DNA from: Pseudomonas triticifolii
Lineage (GTDB): Bacteria > Pseudomonadota > Gammaproteobacteria > Pseudomonadales > Pseudomonadaceae
Length of the DNA stretch: 64,000 nt
Reading direction: 5' to 3'
NCBI RefSeq assembly: GCF_014358015.1
Contig: NZ_JACONV010000011.1
Location: 1 to 64,000 of the forward strand
In this document: piece after piece, positions 1-9,728 of the stretch
Position numbering within the stretch: the stretch's first letter is position 1
Layout of the letters: every line of letters begins with the position of its first letter
Notes under the pieces: generated by a model
The model's database searches: none
What the model was told of the DNA's origin: nothing
The model's input: the letters and a program-made list of their open reading frames with translations, nothing else
Position numbers and translations under genes: made by a program

Positions 1-54
1 CACAGTCCAGAGTCTGTCAGCGGACCGTGTGTTTACCGCTAGCTCCGCGTCACA

Positions 55-993
55 TCACTCCCGCCGAACGAACACATCCGCCAACAGTTGATTGCGCGGC
101 AGCCCTGTTAGATAAAGCCGTTTGGCAAACACCTCGACACTTTCGGAACTGCCACACACGAGCGCCATCGCGTGGCGCGACAGCATGCGCAGGTCGGCCA
201 GAGCATCCTGAAGCGTCTCCTGCGTAATGAGCTGAACCTGTAACAGCGGGTGAAGCGCTGCCAATGCCTGCAGCTCAGTCGCCAGATAGTGTTCCTGCGC
301 GTCATGGGCCAGATGAATCAAGCGAATGGCGCCCTGATGCTCCTGCCGCAATGCCTCACGCAGGATGCCCCACAACGGCCCGAGCCCGGTGCCCGCCGCC
401 AGCAGCAGCAAAGGCTTGTCCTGCCAGTCCGGGTCATAACGCAGCGCCCCGCCGCGCAGCTCGCCGAGCCTCAACTCATCGCCGACCTGCAACAGGCGTG
501 CATGGTCGCAGAAAGCGCCAGGCCGTCGGCAATCCAGATGAAACTCCAGAAAACCGTCATCCCCAGGCAAGCTCGCCAGTGAGTAAGGCCGTGCCACGCC
601 CTGCCCGGTCCACAGCACCTGATGCTGACCCGCGCGATATCGCAGCGGCTTGCCCGGCTCAAGCCGCAAACGCAGCACCGTCGGGCTCAGCCAGTCGCAG
701 CTCTGCACTGTTGCCGGCAAGCCGTCCAGCAAAGGATCGAAGACTTCGACGGTGAGGTCCTGCACGACTTTGCACTGACACGCCAGCCGCCATCCCTGCT
801 GACGCTTTTCAGCAGGCAGTGCCTCGGGCAGTGCGTCCAGTGGGTCGCCCTTCACACAGCGCACCAGACACGCGTGACAACTGCCCGCCCGGCAACTGTA
901 AGGCACACGAACGCCTGCCTGGTTCAGGGCATCGAGCAGATTACTGGCTTCGGCGACCGACCACTGGCGATCACCGACGTGCAAATGCGGCAT
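55..993 (-). CDS. 2Fe-2S ferredoxin / FAD-NAD(P)H reductase fusion
   Basis: Electron-transfer flavoprotein of 312 residues. The N-terminal 85 residues are a plant-type ferredoxin domain: cysteines at about 34, 39, 42 and 72 have the C-x4-C-x2-C-x29-C spacing that holds a 2Fe-2S cluster. An FAD-binding barrel follows, with RPYSLAS near residue 135, then a nucleotide-binding Rossmann half with GTGLGP near 200. The layout is that of CDP-6-deoxyglucoseen or phenol hydroxylase reductases, which pass electrons from NAD(P)H through FAD to the iron-sulfur centre. The first ATG is at 993; a TTG lies just before it. The gene is divergent from the fumarase gene, as I recall in other Pseudomonas. The partner oxygenase or substrate is not shown by the sequence. 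Confidence 0.88.
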   Translation of the reverse strand: MPHLHVGDRQWSVAEASNLLDALNQAGVRVPYSCRAGSCHACLVRCVKGDPLDALPEALPAEKRQQGWRLACQCKVVQDLTVEVFDPLLDGLPATVQSCDWLSPTVLRLRLEPGKPLRYRAGQHQVLWTGQGVARPYSLASLPGDDGFLEFHLDCRRPGAFCDHARLLQVGDELRLGELRGGALRYDPDWQDKPLLLLAAGTGLGPLWGILREALRQEHQGAIRLIHLAHDAQEHYLATELQALAALHPLLQVQLITQETLQDALADLRMLSRHAMALVCGSSESVEVFAKRLYLTGLPRNQLLADVFVRRE

Positions 994-1172
994 CAAGACG
1001 CCCCGTGCAGAAAATAACGGCGATTGTACAGACTGGCCTGTCGGGCGGGTTATACTGCCGCGCCTTTTTGCGCCCGCTACGGCTACCCTGACAGCTCTGG
1101 TTCAAGCCGCAGTCCTGGACTGTCGCCGATAGCGTAATTGAATGTTCCCGTCCTTACAGAGGAGCGCGCCGC

Positions 1173-2696
1173 ATGACCGTGATCAAGCAAGACGACCTGA
1201 TTCAGAGCGTTGCAGACGCACTGCAATTCATTTCCTACTACCACCCCGTGGATTTCATCCAGGCCATGCACGAGGCGTATCTGCGTGAAGAGTCGCCTGC
1301 GGCCCGCGACTCCATCGCCCAGATTCTGATCAACTCGCGCATGTGCGCGACCGGTCATCGCCCGATCTGCCAGGACACCGGCATCGTCACCGTTTTCGTG
1401 CGCGTCGGCATGGATGTACGTTGGGACGGCGCCACCATGGGCCTGGACGACATGATCAACGAAGGCGTGCGTCGCGCCTACAACCTGCCTGAAAACGTGC
1501 TGCGCGCCTCGATCCTGGCCGACCCGGCCGGTGCTCGCAAGAACACCAAGGACAACACTCCAGCGGTCATCCACTACTCCATCGTCCCGGGCAACACCGT
1601 GGAAGTGGACGTGGCGGCCAAAGGCGGCGGTTCGGAAAACAAATCCAAGATGGCGATGCTCAACCCGTCCGACTCGATCGTCGACTGGGTCCTGAAAACC
1701 GTTCCGACCATGGGCGCAGGCTGGTGCCCACCGGGCATGCTCGGCATCGGCATTGGCGGTACTGCCGAGAAGGCAGCGGTCATGGCCAAGGAAGTGTTGA
1801 TGGAGTCCATCGACATTCATGAACTCAAGGCCCGCGGCCCGCAGAACCGCATCGAAGAAATGCGCCTGGAGCTGTTCGAGAAGGTCAACCAACTGGGTAT
1901 CGGCGCTCAGGGCCTGGGCGGTTTGACCACCGTGCTCGACGTCAAGATCATGGACTACCCGACCCACGCGGCTTCGCTGCCGGTGTGCATGATCCCCAAC
2001 TGCGCCGCCACCCGCCACGCGCACTTCGTGCTCGACGGCACCGGCCCGGCCTCGCTGGAAGCACCGCCGCTGGACGCCTACCCGGAAATCGTGTGGGAAG
2101 CTGGCCCATCGGCGCGCCGCGTCAACCTCGATACCCTGACTCCAGAAGAAGTGCAGAGCTGGAAGCCGGGCGAAACGGTGCTGCTGAACGGCAAGATGCT
2201 CACCGGCCGCGACGCTGCGCACAAGCGCATGGTCGAAATGCTCAACAAGGGCGAAACCCTGCCGGTCGACCTCAAGGGTCGCTTCATCTACTACGTCGGT
2301 CCGGTTGATCCAGTGCGCGAAGAAGTCGTTGGCCCGGCAGGCCCGACCACTGCCACGCGCATGGACAAATTCACCCGTCAGATCCTCGACCAGACCGGCC
2401 TGCTGGGCATGATCGGCAAATCCGAGCGCGGCCCAACAGCCATCGAAGCCATTCGTGACCACAAAGCCGTCTACCTGATGGCCGTCGGCGGTGCTGCGTA
2501 CCTCGTCGCTCAGGCGATCAAGAAATCCAGGGTCGTCGCCTTCGCCGAACTGGGCATGGAAGCGATCTACGAGTTCGAGGTCAAGGACATGCCGGTGACC
2601 GTTGCGGTCGACAGCAACGGCGAGTCGGTTCACATCACAGGCCCCGCGATCTGGCAGAAGAAGATCAGCGACAGCCTGGCGGTGGAAGTGCAGTAA
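1173..2696 (+). CDS. fumA: class I (4Fe-4S) fumarate hydratase
   Basis: Interconverts fumarate and malate in the citric acid cycle, using an oxygen-sensitive 4Fe-4S cluster. At 507 residues it has the usual length of the two-domain class I enzyme: an alpha domain (about 1-290) and a beta domain (about 300-505). The cysteine of RPICQDTG (Cys66) matches the first cluster ligand; further cysteines sit in WCPPGMLGIG and LPVCMIPNC. A strong AGGAG lies seven bases before the ATG. Downstream is a 10-bp hairpin. A 541-residue open frame on the opposite strand is a shadow of this GC-rich gene. Confidence 0.95.
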   Translation: MTVIKQDDLIQSVADALQFISYYHPVDFIQAMHEAYLREESPAARDSIAQILINSRMCATGHRPICQDTGIVTVFVRVGMDVRWDGATMGLDDMINEGVRRAYNLPENVLRASILADPAGARKNTKDNTPAVIHYSIVPGNTVEVDVAAKGGGSENKSKMAMLNPSDSIVDWVLKTVPTMGAGWCPPGMLGIGIGGTAEKAAVMAKEVLMESIDIHELKARGPQNRIEEMRLELFEKVNQLGIGAQGLGGLTTVLDVKIMDYPTHAASLPVCMIPNCAATRHAHFVLDGTGPASLEAPPLDAYPEIVWEAGPSARRVNLDTLTPEEVQSWKPGETVLLNGKMLTGRDAAHKRMVEMLNKGETLPVDLKGRFIYYVGPVDPVREEVVGPAGPTTATRMDKFTRQILDQTGLLGMIGKSERGPTAIEAIRDHKAVYLMAVGGAAYLVAQAIKKSRVVAFAELGMEAIYEFEVKDMPVTVAVDSNGESVHITGPAIWQKKISDSLAVEVQ

Positions 2697-2709
2697 GCAC
2701 TGACGCACG

Positions 2710-2738
2710 TGTCAGGCCCGTAGTCATAGGGCCTGACA
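2710..2738 (+). terminator. hairpin after fumA
   Basis: A perfect 10-bp stem (TGTCAGGCCC / GGGCCTGACA) with a nine-base loop starts 13 bases after the fumarase stop codon. No T-run follows directly; a short TTTTT appears about 15 bases later. It may be a weak terminator or an mRNA 3'-end stabilising hairpin. Confidence 0.5.
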
Positions 2739-2828
2739 GCTGGCTGATGCGCAATTTTTGCCTCAGCCCCGGCATGCGCAGGTCACGAAAATTCAGGCCC
2801 CAGCGCTCGGGCCCAGATCACTAACCCT

Positions 2829-3455
2829 TCATTTCAGTTTGGCGGCAAGCGCTGACGCTTTGGCCAGCGCCGCCGTGAAATTGGCCTCTGCCGTCGCCGG
2901 ATCCGCGAGGGTCGCTTCCGACACCACCGCGTCGATGGCCGGGATACCGACCATACGGGCCCAGGTTTTGAGATACGCGACCTGGTGATCGAAGTCCTCC
3001 GTGGGGAAGTCCTCTCCAAGCGCCACCCCACGCGAAGCGAACACCACCACCTGCTTGCCTTTGAGCAGACCGCGCATGCCCTGGGCGTCGAAATCGAACA
3101 GCACCCCGCGCTGCGACACGGCGTCGATCAAGTGCTTCAGGCGATATGGAATCCCGAAGTTCCACATCGGCACACTGAAGACGATGACATCGGCGCGGTG
3201 AAAGCGCTCGCCCAGTGCGTGGATCTGCTTCCAAACCGCCTGTTGTTCGGCGCTCATTTGCAGACCTTGCAGGTCCGCGTACTTGGCATTCAGGGCCGGG
3301 CCATCGAAGGGCAGCAGATCTGTCGTCCATACGTCCAGTACATCCACCGAGACTTCGGCATGAAGCGAGCTCAGGGTCTGGAGATAGCGTGCGGCCAGTT
3401 TGAGAGAAGCAGAGCGCTCCCCGCGTGGAGAGCTGGCGATGTGAAGGATATGCAT
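2829..3455 (-). CDS. azoR: FMN-dependent NADH azoreductase
   Basis: Flavodoxin-like quinone/azo reductase of 208 residues that uses FMN and NAD(P)H for two-electron reduction of quinones and azo compounds. The phosphate-binding loop SPRGERSAS follows the first strand, and PMWNFGIPYRLKHLID is the typical flavin-contact segment of the AzoR family. The ORF opens at 3494, but the family begins at MHILHIASSPRG, so the ATG at 3455 was chosen; AGGA precedes it. It runs toward fumA and has no co-oriented partner. The exact substrate cannot be told. Confidence 0.88.
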   Translation of the reverse strand: MHILHIASSPRGERSASLKLAARYLQTLSSLHAEVSVDVLDVWTTDLLPFDGPALNAKYADLQGLQMSAEQQAVWKQIHALGERFHRADVIVFSVPMWNFGIPYRLKHLIDAVSQRGVLFDFDAQGMRGLLKGKQVVVFASRGVALGEDFPTEDFDHQVAYLKTWARMVGIPAIDAVVSEATLADPATAEANFTAALAKASALAAKLK

Positions 3456-3715
3456 TGAATTCGTTCCTGTGGGATTGGCCGTAAAGCGATTCAATTTAGT
3501 CCATCAGGCGGATGCTGATGTTCCTTGTATATAGAAGGGTTGGGGGGTGGCGGCTTGTGGCCATTTTCAGCCGATCGCAACAACCAGAACTCGACCCGAC
3601 GCGGCCGGTCAATCAAGGGATGGAATGAACAACTGTTCAAGTGAACATACATTGGCATCAAGTCGGATGCGTTTGGGTTTATAGTCTCGTCTCTCGGACA
3701 TGGGAATAAATTGAA

Positions 3716-4180
3716 ATGAATGTGTCGTCTTCGACCTCTCCGCCAAGGTATGTCGCCCTGCTGGGCTATGGCGGTTTGCTGCCGTTTATGGGGCTCGCGC
3801 TGCTCATCCTTACTTCTCCAGAATATCGACCGCTTTGGGCTGCGGCGCTGGTCAACTATGGCGCGGTAATTCTGAGTTTCATCGGTGCCTTGCACTGGGG
3901 CTTCGCCATGTCAGTACAAGACATGAGTGCCAAACTGCGCCGCGACCGTTTTATATGGAGCGTGATCCCGGCTCTTGTTGCCTGGCTCAGCACGTTACTG
4001 CCCATGCCACTGGGTTGTTCGCTATTGATCGTCGGGTTCGTTGTCCACTTCTGGCAAGACAGGCAGTTGGTCAGGGTTGTGAGCCTGCACGCCTGGTACC
4101 TGCCAATGCGATTGCGCCTGACGACGGTGGCTAGCGTTTGCCTGCTTATTGGCGCGATTACTGTAGCCATGTATTCGTGA
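3716..4180 (+). CDS. DUF3429 family inner-membrane protein
   Basis: Small membrane protein of 154 residues with four to five hydrophobic helices (about 12-32, 40-62, 78-98, 100-115 and 130-150). The signature GALHWGFAM between helices two and three is typical of DUF3429 proteins, which have no known biochemical role. A weak ribosome binding site precedes the ATG. It stands alone between the azoreductase and the chemoreceptor genes. Confidence 0.8.
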   Translation: MNVSSSTSPPRYVALLGYGGLLPFMGLALLILTSPEYRPLWAAALVNYGAVILSFIGALHWGFAMSVQDMSAKLRRDRFIWSVIPALVAWLSTLLPMPLGCSLLIVGFVVHFWQDRQLVRVVSLHAWYLPMRLRLTTVASVCLLIGAITVAMYS

Positions 4181-4523
4181 CATCAAATCGCGCAGCAGGA
4201 AATGTTCATGGGTAAGTTCAAAGCTTTCACAATGGCCCCGCGGAGCATCAACATGGCTGGACCATTGTGAGGCAAGACAGTAGTTGCAACTGACCTCGTC
4301 GTCGCGCATCAGCCAGCAGTCATTTCAAAGTCACAGAGCAAAATCGGCAGTTAACCTTTTATGCAGGACTCACACGACGTCTCAATCAACGCGCCTCCAT
4401 CCTCCTGTTGCAACGCTGGGCTGCGCCTCTATCGTTATTACACGGTAAGGTGCCCCCCACACCAGGCTATGGTGTAGGGACCGGTTGAACATAAGCGGCG
4501 TGACTCGCCGTCAGCGCTCAGCC
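4181..4523. other. non-coding stretch, nothing recognised
   Basis: About 340 bases between the DUF3429 gene and the 3' end of the chemoreceptor gene. No open frame with family resemblance, no clear hairpin terminator and no repeat shared with the rest of the window was seen. Confidence 0.5.
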
Positions 4524-5843
4524 TCAGGATTTAGCGGTCAGCTCGGTAGCAAAACTCTCCACAGCTCTAAGCACTTTCTGCGCGCCTTCTTGAATCTCGA
4601 CAATTACAGTTCCAGCTTCACGTGCCAGGCCAAGGCCCTCCTCCGCCTGACTTCTACCGCTTTCGACAACCTGAACAGCCTTTGACGCCAGTAGCTGGTT
4701 CTCCTGAACAACGCCGGCGATTTCAGCGGTGGCATGCGTGGTTCTAGAGGCCAGCTGCCGCACCTCATCGGCGACTACCGCAAACCCCCGTCCTTGCTCA
4801 CCCGCTCGCGCAGCTTCGATCGCGGCATTGAGCGCTAGAAGATTGGTTTGTTCAGCAATTCCAGTGATCGTTTTGATGATCGCGCTGATGACGTGACTTT
4901 GCTGGTCGAGCGCCGCAATGCCTGCAGTAGCCTCCTGCATTCGACTAGCGATGCCGTCCATCACCGTGACGGTTTGCTGAACGACTCGGGCTCCTTGCTG
5001 AGCCGTATGATCCGTATGAATAGACGTGGTATAGGCGATGTTAGCTGCTTGGGAGATAGCCTCTTCACGCTCCACCTGTTCAGTGACCAGGGTTGCAAAC
5101 TTGACGACCTTCGCTAGCCGTCCGTAAGAGTCGATAACGGGATTGTAGGACGCTTCAAGCCAGACAAGATTACCGCGACTATCGAGTCGTTTGAAACGCG
5201 CAGCCACAAACTCGCCGTGACGTAACTTCTCCCAAAAAGCCTGGTAATCGGGAGAGCTTGACTCCTCTGACGTGCAGAACATCTTGTGGTGTTTACCCTG
5301 AATATCCTCGAGACGGTAACCCATGGCGGAGAGAAAACGTTCATTCGCCGTAATGACTTTTCCGTCCAGAGAGAACTCGATAACAGCGCTTGAACGTAAT
5401 AAAGCTTGAATGAAGCTTTCTTGTTCCGATGCCCGCTCCACCTGCGGGGTGACGTCATGAAAATACTGTACGAATCCTTCCAAAACGCCTGCAGGACTCT
5501 TCAGGGGGATGGACACAGTTTCTAACCACGCTTCAGTGCCGGCCCTGTTCTTAAGGCGCACCATACCTTCGAATGGCTGACCCGCCGCATTGGCTTCCCG
5601 GATCGGTTTATGGAAATCCTGGCCTACATGGTCCGGAACGAATTCACGCAGGTGATGACCTATGATCATCTCTTCCTGATACCCCATGCCAGATAAGAAG
5701 CGTTCATTAACCCGCGTAACAATTCCTGATGGGTCAATGTGGACCACCATTCTTGCGCGGTCCAAACCTTGAACAATGTGCTCGAGCGCCTCCAGCCTCA
5801 CCTTAAGTAACCCGAGTTCTTTACTGCTTTTATTCCAGAGCAT
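4524..5843 (-). CDS. soluble PAS-PAS methyl-accepting chemotaxis protein (BdlA-like)
   Basis: A 439-residue chemoreceptor with no signal peptide or transmembrane segment. Two PAS domains (about 20-135 and 140-260) are followed by a chemoreceptor signalling hairpin (about 290-435). The hairpin tip carries the near-invariant segment [20 protein letters not shown], which binds CheA and CheW. The order PAS-PAS-MCP without a membrane anchor and the length match BdlA, which controls biofilm dispersal in P. aeruginosa in response to c-di-GMP and redox cues. A good AAGGAG precedes the ATG. The neighbouring EAL pseudogene fits a c-di-GMP setting. Equivalence to BdlA is inferred; Pseudomonas encode several such receptors. 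Confidence 0.85.
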   Translation of the reverse strand: MLWNKSSKELGLLKVRLEALEHIVQGLDRARMVVHIDPSGIVTRVNERFLSGMGYQEEMIIGHHLREFVPDHVGQDFHKPIREANAAGQPFEGMVRLKNRAGTEAWLETVSIPLKSPAGVLEGFVQYFHDVTPQVERASEQESFIQALLRSSAVIEFSLDGKVITANERFLSAMGYRLEDIQGKHHKMFCTSEESSSPDYQAFWEKLRHGEFVAARFKRLDSRGNLVWLEASYNPVIDSYGRLAKVVKFATLVTEQVEREEAISQAANIAYTTSIHTDHTAQQGARVVQQTVTVMDGIASRMQEATAGIAALDQQSHVISAIIKTITGIAEQTNLLALNAAIEAARAGEQGRGFAVVADEVRQLASRTTHATAEIAGVVQENQLLASKAVQVVESGRSQAEEGLGLAREAGTVIVEIQEGAQKVLRAVESFATELTAKS

Positions 5844-6032
5844 TTGGTTTCTCCTTATCTGCTCAGGTCAAGCGTAGAGCATGCCCAGAAACCCAGTGGG
5901 CAATTTTTAGCAGTAGGCTGAGCCGACGCTCGGCGATGGATACCCGTTGTAGAGGATGGGTATTGCATACAGGAATCCAGCGACTCATTTGCACGCTGGA
6001 ATAAAGTACAAGTCCCATGATGGGCCCGTGCG

Positions 6033-6571
6033 ATGGTCATGCCCACGGGACCAGGCTCGACCGCTGAATCGGGAGCGCAGGCATTGGCGCTGGCGCATTC
6101 GGGCCCGACCCAGGGGCTAAGGGATGGTTACCTGTACACATCAATCCGCCAAGGTTCCTGGATCACGGTCGCAGCGATACCCCGCGCTGAGGAGTTGAGT
6201 ATTCTTCTCTGGCATTCGCTATACATGCTACCGCTCGGTGCATTACTCGCTGGAGCATCGGTATCGGGTATCGGGTATCGTTCGAATATAGACACGACGC
6301 CTATCACCGGTGGCTGCACTTGAGCGCGTGGTGAAGTTTCGTGAGTTTATTACGAACTACCGGCCAATTGTTGAGCTTGAGCACGGGCGATGTGTGGGGC
6401 AGAAGCTCTGGTGTGGCTGAAGGCGTTGAGGAAAAAGAGCAATTGGCCTATTTGCGCTCCCACCACATCAGATACGCACAAGGTTGGCTTTTCGCCAAAG
6501 CGACGAGCGCTGAAGCATTCCTCGCTTATCTGGGCACTGACCTACAGGATATTGCGCAAGCAGACGCGTAA
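6033..6571 (+). pseudogene. degraded EAL-domain c-di-GMP phosphodiesterase
   Basis: Pieces of one phosphodiesterase gene survive in all three forward frames. Frame 1 (6033-6323) gives a short periplasmic-like stretch and a hydrophobic segment resembling CSS-motif/EAL proteins. A second frame, around 6325-6400, encodes the start of an EAL domain (NYRPIVELEHGRCVG). A one-base shift leads to AEALVW. A further frame then jumps straight to the end of the domain (AEGVEEKEQLAYLRSHH, then YAQGWLF). About 200 residues of the EAL core are missing and several frameshifts are present, so it cannot make an active enzyme. The EAL ends are clear; the CSS-motif assignment upstream is weaker. Confidence 0.75.
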
Positions 6572-6634
6572 GAGGTTGATGCTCGCCTGTTCAGTATTTA
6601 TCGCCTGCGCCGCGTGCGAGGGTTCCGTCCCCTG

Positions 6635-9100
6635 TCAGGATGAGGGGGAAAACGGCTGTTCCGCCTGCACAGTGTGCAAGTTCACATCAAGACGTTTGCA
6701 GGGCACCGATATTCCTGCCTGCTGGAGAGCGTCCAGCACCCGGGTAAGTATCTCGCCGCGCAGCTTTCCCCAGCTGCTGATATCGTGTGTCCATGCACTT
6801 ATCGTGAAGTTCAGGGCGCCGTCACCATAGCCGGTAAATACGACCACAGGAGCAGGCTGCTCAGCCAACCCCGGTGTTGTATTCAAGACACGACTCAACA
6901 CGGATGTGACGTTGAACGGATCAGAACCGTGCGCAACGCCTATGGGAATTTCAATGCGCCGGCTTTTGTCATACATGGTCCAGTTGGTAAGGTTGCCATT
7001 GAGCAGCAGGCCGTTAGGCACAACCACATCGGCGCCATCTGATGTGCGAATGGTCGTCGCGCGTAAGCCAATCTCGCGAACAGTGCCTGATGTTCCAGCC
7101 GCATCCACCAGATCGCCAGGCTGAATTGGCCGTTCAAACATAAGCACCAGGCCAGACACGAAATTGCTCACCAGGTTCTGGAGGCCGAACCCGATCCCCA
7201 CACCCAGCGCACCGAATATCAGCGTCAGTTGACTGACCTTGAACCCTGCCGCAGAGAGCGCCACAAGCAAGCCGAGCAGCAGCACGCCGTAATAGCTGAG
7301 CGACGCGATGCTGTTGCCCACTCCCCGCGGCAATCCAGCGTGATGTGGCAACTCTGCACGAAGCAGTCGTCTTACGGTGCGGGCCGCCCAAAAGGCAAGC
7401 CATGCAGACAGCAGGAACACCAGCACATGACCGATATTTACGGACACCTCACCGACATCTATACCAAACTCCATGACTGTGCTGCCCACGCTATACAGTG
7501 GCCGCAGCACGCGGAACCGATCCATGCTGTAGACAAGCCAACCGATTGCAGCACCCAGCATCATCAGGCGAGTAAATCCTGATTGTAGAGCGACTTCCTG
7601 ATTCCGGACGTAATGACGATTCGCGAGTTCCGGTTGCCCTAATAGCGCCTGGAACAGCCCCACGCCTGCAGAGAGACCTGCGTAGAGTAACAACGCCATG
7701 TAACCACTATCGATTACGCCACTGGTTAATGTCTCAGCCAATGAGGTGTTACCCAGGATGTTGGCGCCTAGCGCTACGCTCAGCAAGGCCACCGCTACCC
7801 AGCCTATTGGGCGCATGACTCGCTGCAATCGGCTGTCGGGCTTCTGGATTGCAGGTATTGCGCGACAAAGCAGCCAGAGTGTCATCACCAGCGCAAGGCT
7901 GTTGACCACAAGAAGATAAATCCGATAAATCCCGCCATTGTCGGCTGCCAAGATGCCCAACCGATCCAGTGCATACATCGCAATTGCTATATAGGGCCAC
8001 ACGCCTAGAGCGCGTAACGCCCCGCTGGGTAGCAACCGAAGAACCGGCACCAGAGCCACCAGTAGTGCAACTTCCTGTGCCAGTAGCGGTGCATCAGGCT
8101 CCAGCACCAGCACCAGCACGGCAAGCATGCACAGAAGCAGCCAGGTTGAGAAAGGACGACGTAATGCGCGTGTAAGCTTTTCCGGCTTGTCCTTGAGACG
8201 TCGCGTGTGTCGGCTGCGCACAACCAGCCACAAAATCAGCGGCAGGAGCAGTATTTGCACCAGCGTCAGAACCACCTGATTGCGGGTGCCAGCTGAGTGG
8301 TAGTCGCGAGCGAATTGCCCTTCGATCTCCAAGCCTCGCCACATGGCATCCCATGTCGAAGCCTGATCCAAGCTCGAGCCAAGGCCCTGCCAAAGAGGCG
8401 CTACGTCGATACGCAGCAATCGGCGATCCAGATTATCAAGTGCCAAAGCCACCTCGTTGCTACCTGTTTCGATAGTGGCTTTAAGTTCGCTTGCTTGCTG
8501 CATGAGTGCAAATTGCCGGGAAAGCTCCACACCCAAAGCAGCCTCAGTAGAATCAATCTGGGTCAGCATGCTGGTAATGCGAGCGGAAAGAACAGATGGC
8601 AGACTGTCGAGCAATCCTGCTGCCTGGGTCGACGTCCAAACAGCCCGGCGCTGAGCCAATTGCAGAGCGCTGTCAGAGTAAGGGGCAAACGCTCGGCGCG
8701 CCTGTAAATCCCAGCGCTCCAGACGGCGAGCATCGAACTCCCAATGTCGAGCCAAACTCTCAATTCGCATGACTGGCAACTCACCAAACATGACACTGTG
8801 GGCCGTGTTCTGTTTGGCATAAGCAGGACGAGCGATATCGTCGAGCGCGCGACTCAAGTGGTCTACTGGGTCCGGCGAAGTCAGTAGCCGCTTTGCCCTG
8901 TCCACGCGCTGCTGATCTTCGTCAGCGCGATTAAGAATATCCGTCATTGCAATCGGCAAGCTTTTTGTCGAGGGCGCGTTCGGTGGCGTCGCACTTGCGG
9001 ATAACGTATCGGCATTGGCAAAAGGCGCGAAGCACAGGAGTGCTGCCACCATCCATCGCCAAACTGCATAAAACAAAGCTGGGTTTTGCACCATGCGCAT
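6635..9100 (-). CDS. large MscS-family mechanosensitive channel
   Basis: An 821-residue inner-membrane protein. A signal peptide ends near residue 30, a helical periplasmic region of about 220 residues follows, then around ten hydrophobic helices. The conserved MscS pore and beta domain lies near 620-760. The pore helix is glycine/alanine rich with GFGLQNLVSNFVSG, and the beta domain has FERPIQPGD and VVVPNG. This is the layout of the large MscK/YbiO-like channels that open on hypo-osmotic shock. ATGs at 9100 and 9094 are both possible; neither has a strong ribosome binding site. The gene ends 64 bases from the EAL pseudogene, which runs toward it. Confidence 0.85.
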   Translation of the reverse strand: MRMVQNPALFYAVWRWMVAALLCFAPFANADTLSASATPPNAPSTKSLPIAMTDILNRADEDQQRVDRAKRLLTSPDPVDHLSRALDDIARPAYAKQNTAHSVMFGELPVMRIESLARHWEFDARRLERWDLQARRAFAPYSDSALQLAQRRAVWTSTQAAGLLDSLPSVLSARITSMLTQIDSTEAALGVELSRQFALMQQASELKATIETGSNEVALALDNLDRRLLRIDVAPLWQGLGSSLDQASTWDAMWRGLEIEGQFARDYHSAGTRNQVVLTLVQILLLPLILWLVVRSRHTRRLKDKPEKLTRALRRPFSTWLLLCMLAVLVLVLEPDAPLLAQEVALLVALVPVLRLLPSGALRALGVWPYIAIAMYALDRLGILAADNGGIYRIYLLVVNSLALVMTLWLLCRAIPAIQKPDSRLQRVMRPIGWVAVALLSVALGANILGNTSLAETLTSGVIDSGYMALLLYAGLSAGVGLFQALLGQPELANRHYVRNQEVALQSGFTRLMMLGAAIGWLVYSMDRFRVLRPLYSVGSTVMEFGIDVGEVSVNIGHVLVFLLSAWLAFWAARTVRRLLRAELPHHAGLPRGVGNSIASLSYYGVLLLGLLVALSAAGFKVSQLTLIFGALGVGIGFGLQNLVSNFVSGLVLMFERPIQPGDLVDAAGTSGTVREIGLRATTIRTSDGADVVVPNGLLLNGNLTNWTMYDKSRRIEIPIGVAHGSDPFNVTSVLSRVLNTTPGLAEQPAPVVVFTGYGDGALNFTISAWTHDISSWGKLRGEILTRVLDALQQAGISVPCKRLDVNLHTVQAEQPFSPSS

Positions 9101-9441
9101 TGATTGAGTCGTCCGTCCGTAAACTGTTCAGTGGCTGCGTAGTCGCCAAGAGTACAGATATAGAGATCACGACTACAAAACTAGCTCATAAGCGCCACGC
9201 CTGCGCTTGAGAAAGAACATTAAACCCAGACGTTCAGGAGGCTCCGCAGGTGCAAGGGTAACGGCGGTCACGCCTGCTCAAAACTACGCGTAGAGCATTA
9301 CCCTGGATGAGAGTAATTTGCCGAGCGCTTTCGATTGTTCCCCTGCATGACAAACCTGAAACGCTCGAAGGACATCGCTCAGGCGACCGCTCTTGGCCGA
9401 TTTCTGCCGTCCGTGATGGTCAGTAATCGGCCTGAAGCACG
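9101..9441. other. non-coding stretch, nothing recognised
   Basis: Leader region of the channel gene up to the start of the 200-bp repeat. No protein-like frame or structured element was recognised. Confidence 0.4.
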
Positions 9442-9641
9442 GCTCAGCGGTGTCTTTTTAAAGCCGTAGTATTCGTCTCCAGACGGATCTCGGTTTAGGA
9501 CATGGAAACGTTTACGAAACGGTGGACGGTTCAGAACGACGCGACAGGCATGACCTGACTATTCAGTTCAGTTGCCCAGCGAATCTTTCTGCAGGAAGTC
9601 CCGCAGCAACAATCACCTCGGCTTTTATCAGTGCTCCATCG
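9442..9641. repeat. 200-bp direct repeat, left copy
   Basis: Matches 17165-17364 base for base over the first 120 positions, with about six mismatches in the last 80 (roughly 97% overall by eye), in the same orientation. In the right copy this sequence is the intergenic DNA plus the last 26 or so codons of the SMP-30 lactonase gene, so the left copy carries an orphan lactonase 3' end. The two copies bracket a 7.5-kb block of glycan and surface-protein genes. Confidence 0.95.
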
Positions 9642-9728
9642 AAAGCGGACTGCGACACCAGGTTTTGATCCGCGCTATGGCGAAACGGCGGCAAGCCTGG
9701 TCTGTGATGAACAGGCGCACAGTGCGGG

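Noticed and set aside
1083..2708. 541-residue open frame opposite fumA, and other long antisense frames (24480-25205, 30539-31972, 34559-35851, 45259-46644, 62195-62875)
   Set aside because: Each lies wholly opposite a clear family gene, is rich in His, Arg, Gln and Val as expected for GC-rich antisense, and resembles no family.
6390..6830. 146-residue frame beyond the EAL remnant
   Set aside because: Only its first few residues (AEALVW) are EAL-derived; the rest is out-of-frame sequence running into the 3' end of the channel gene.
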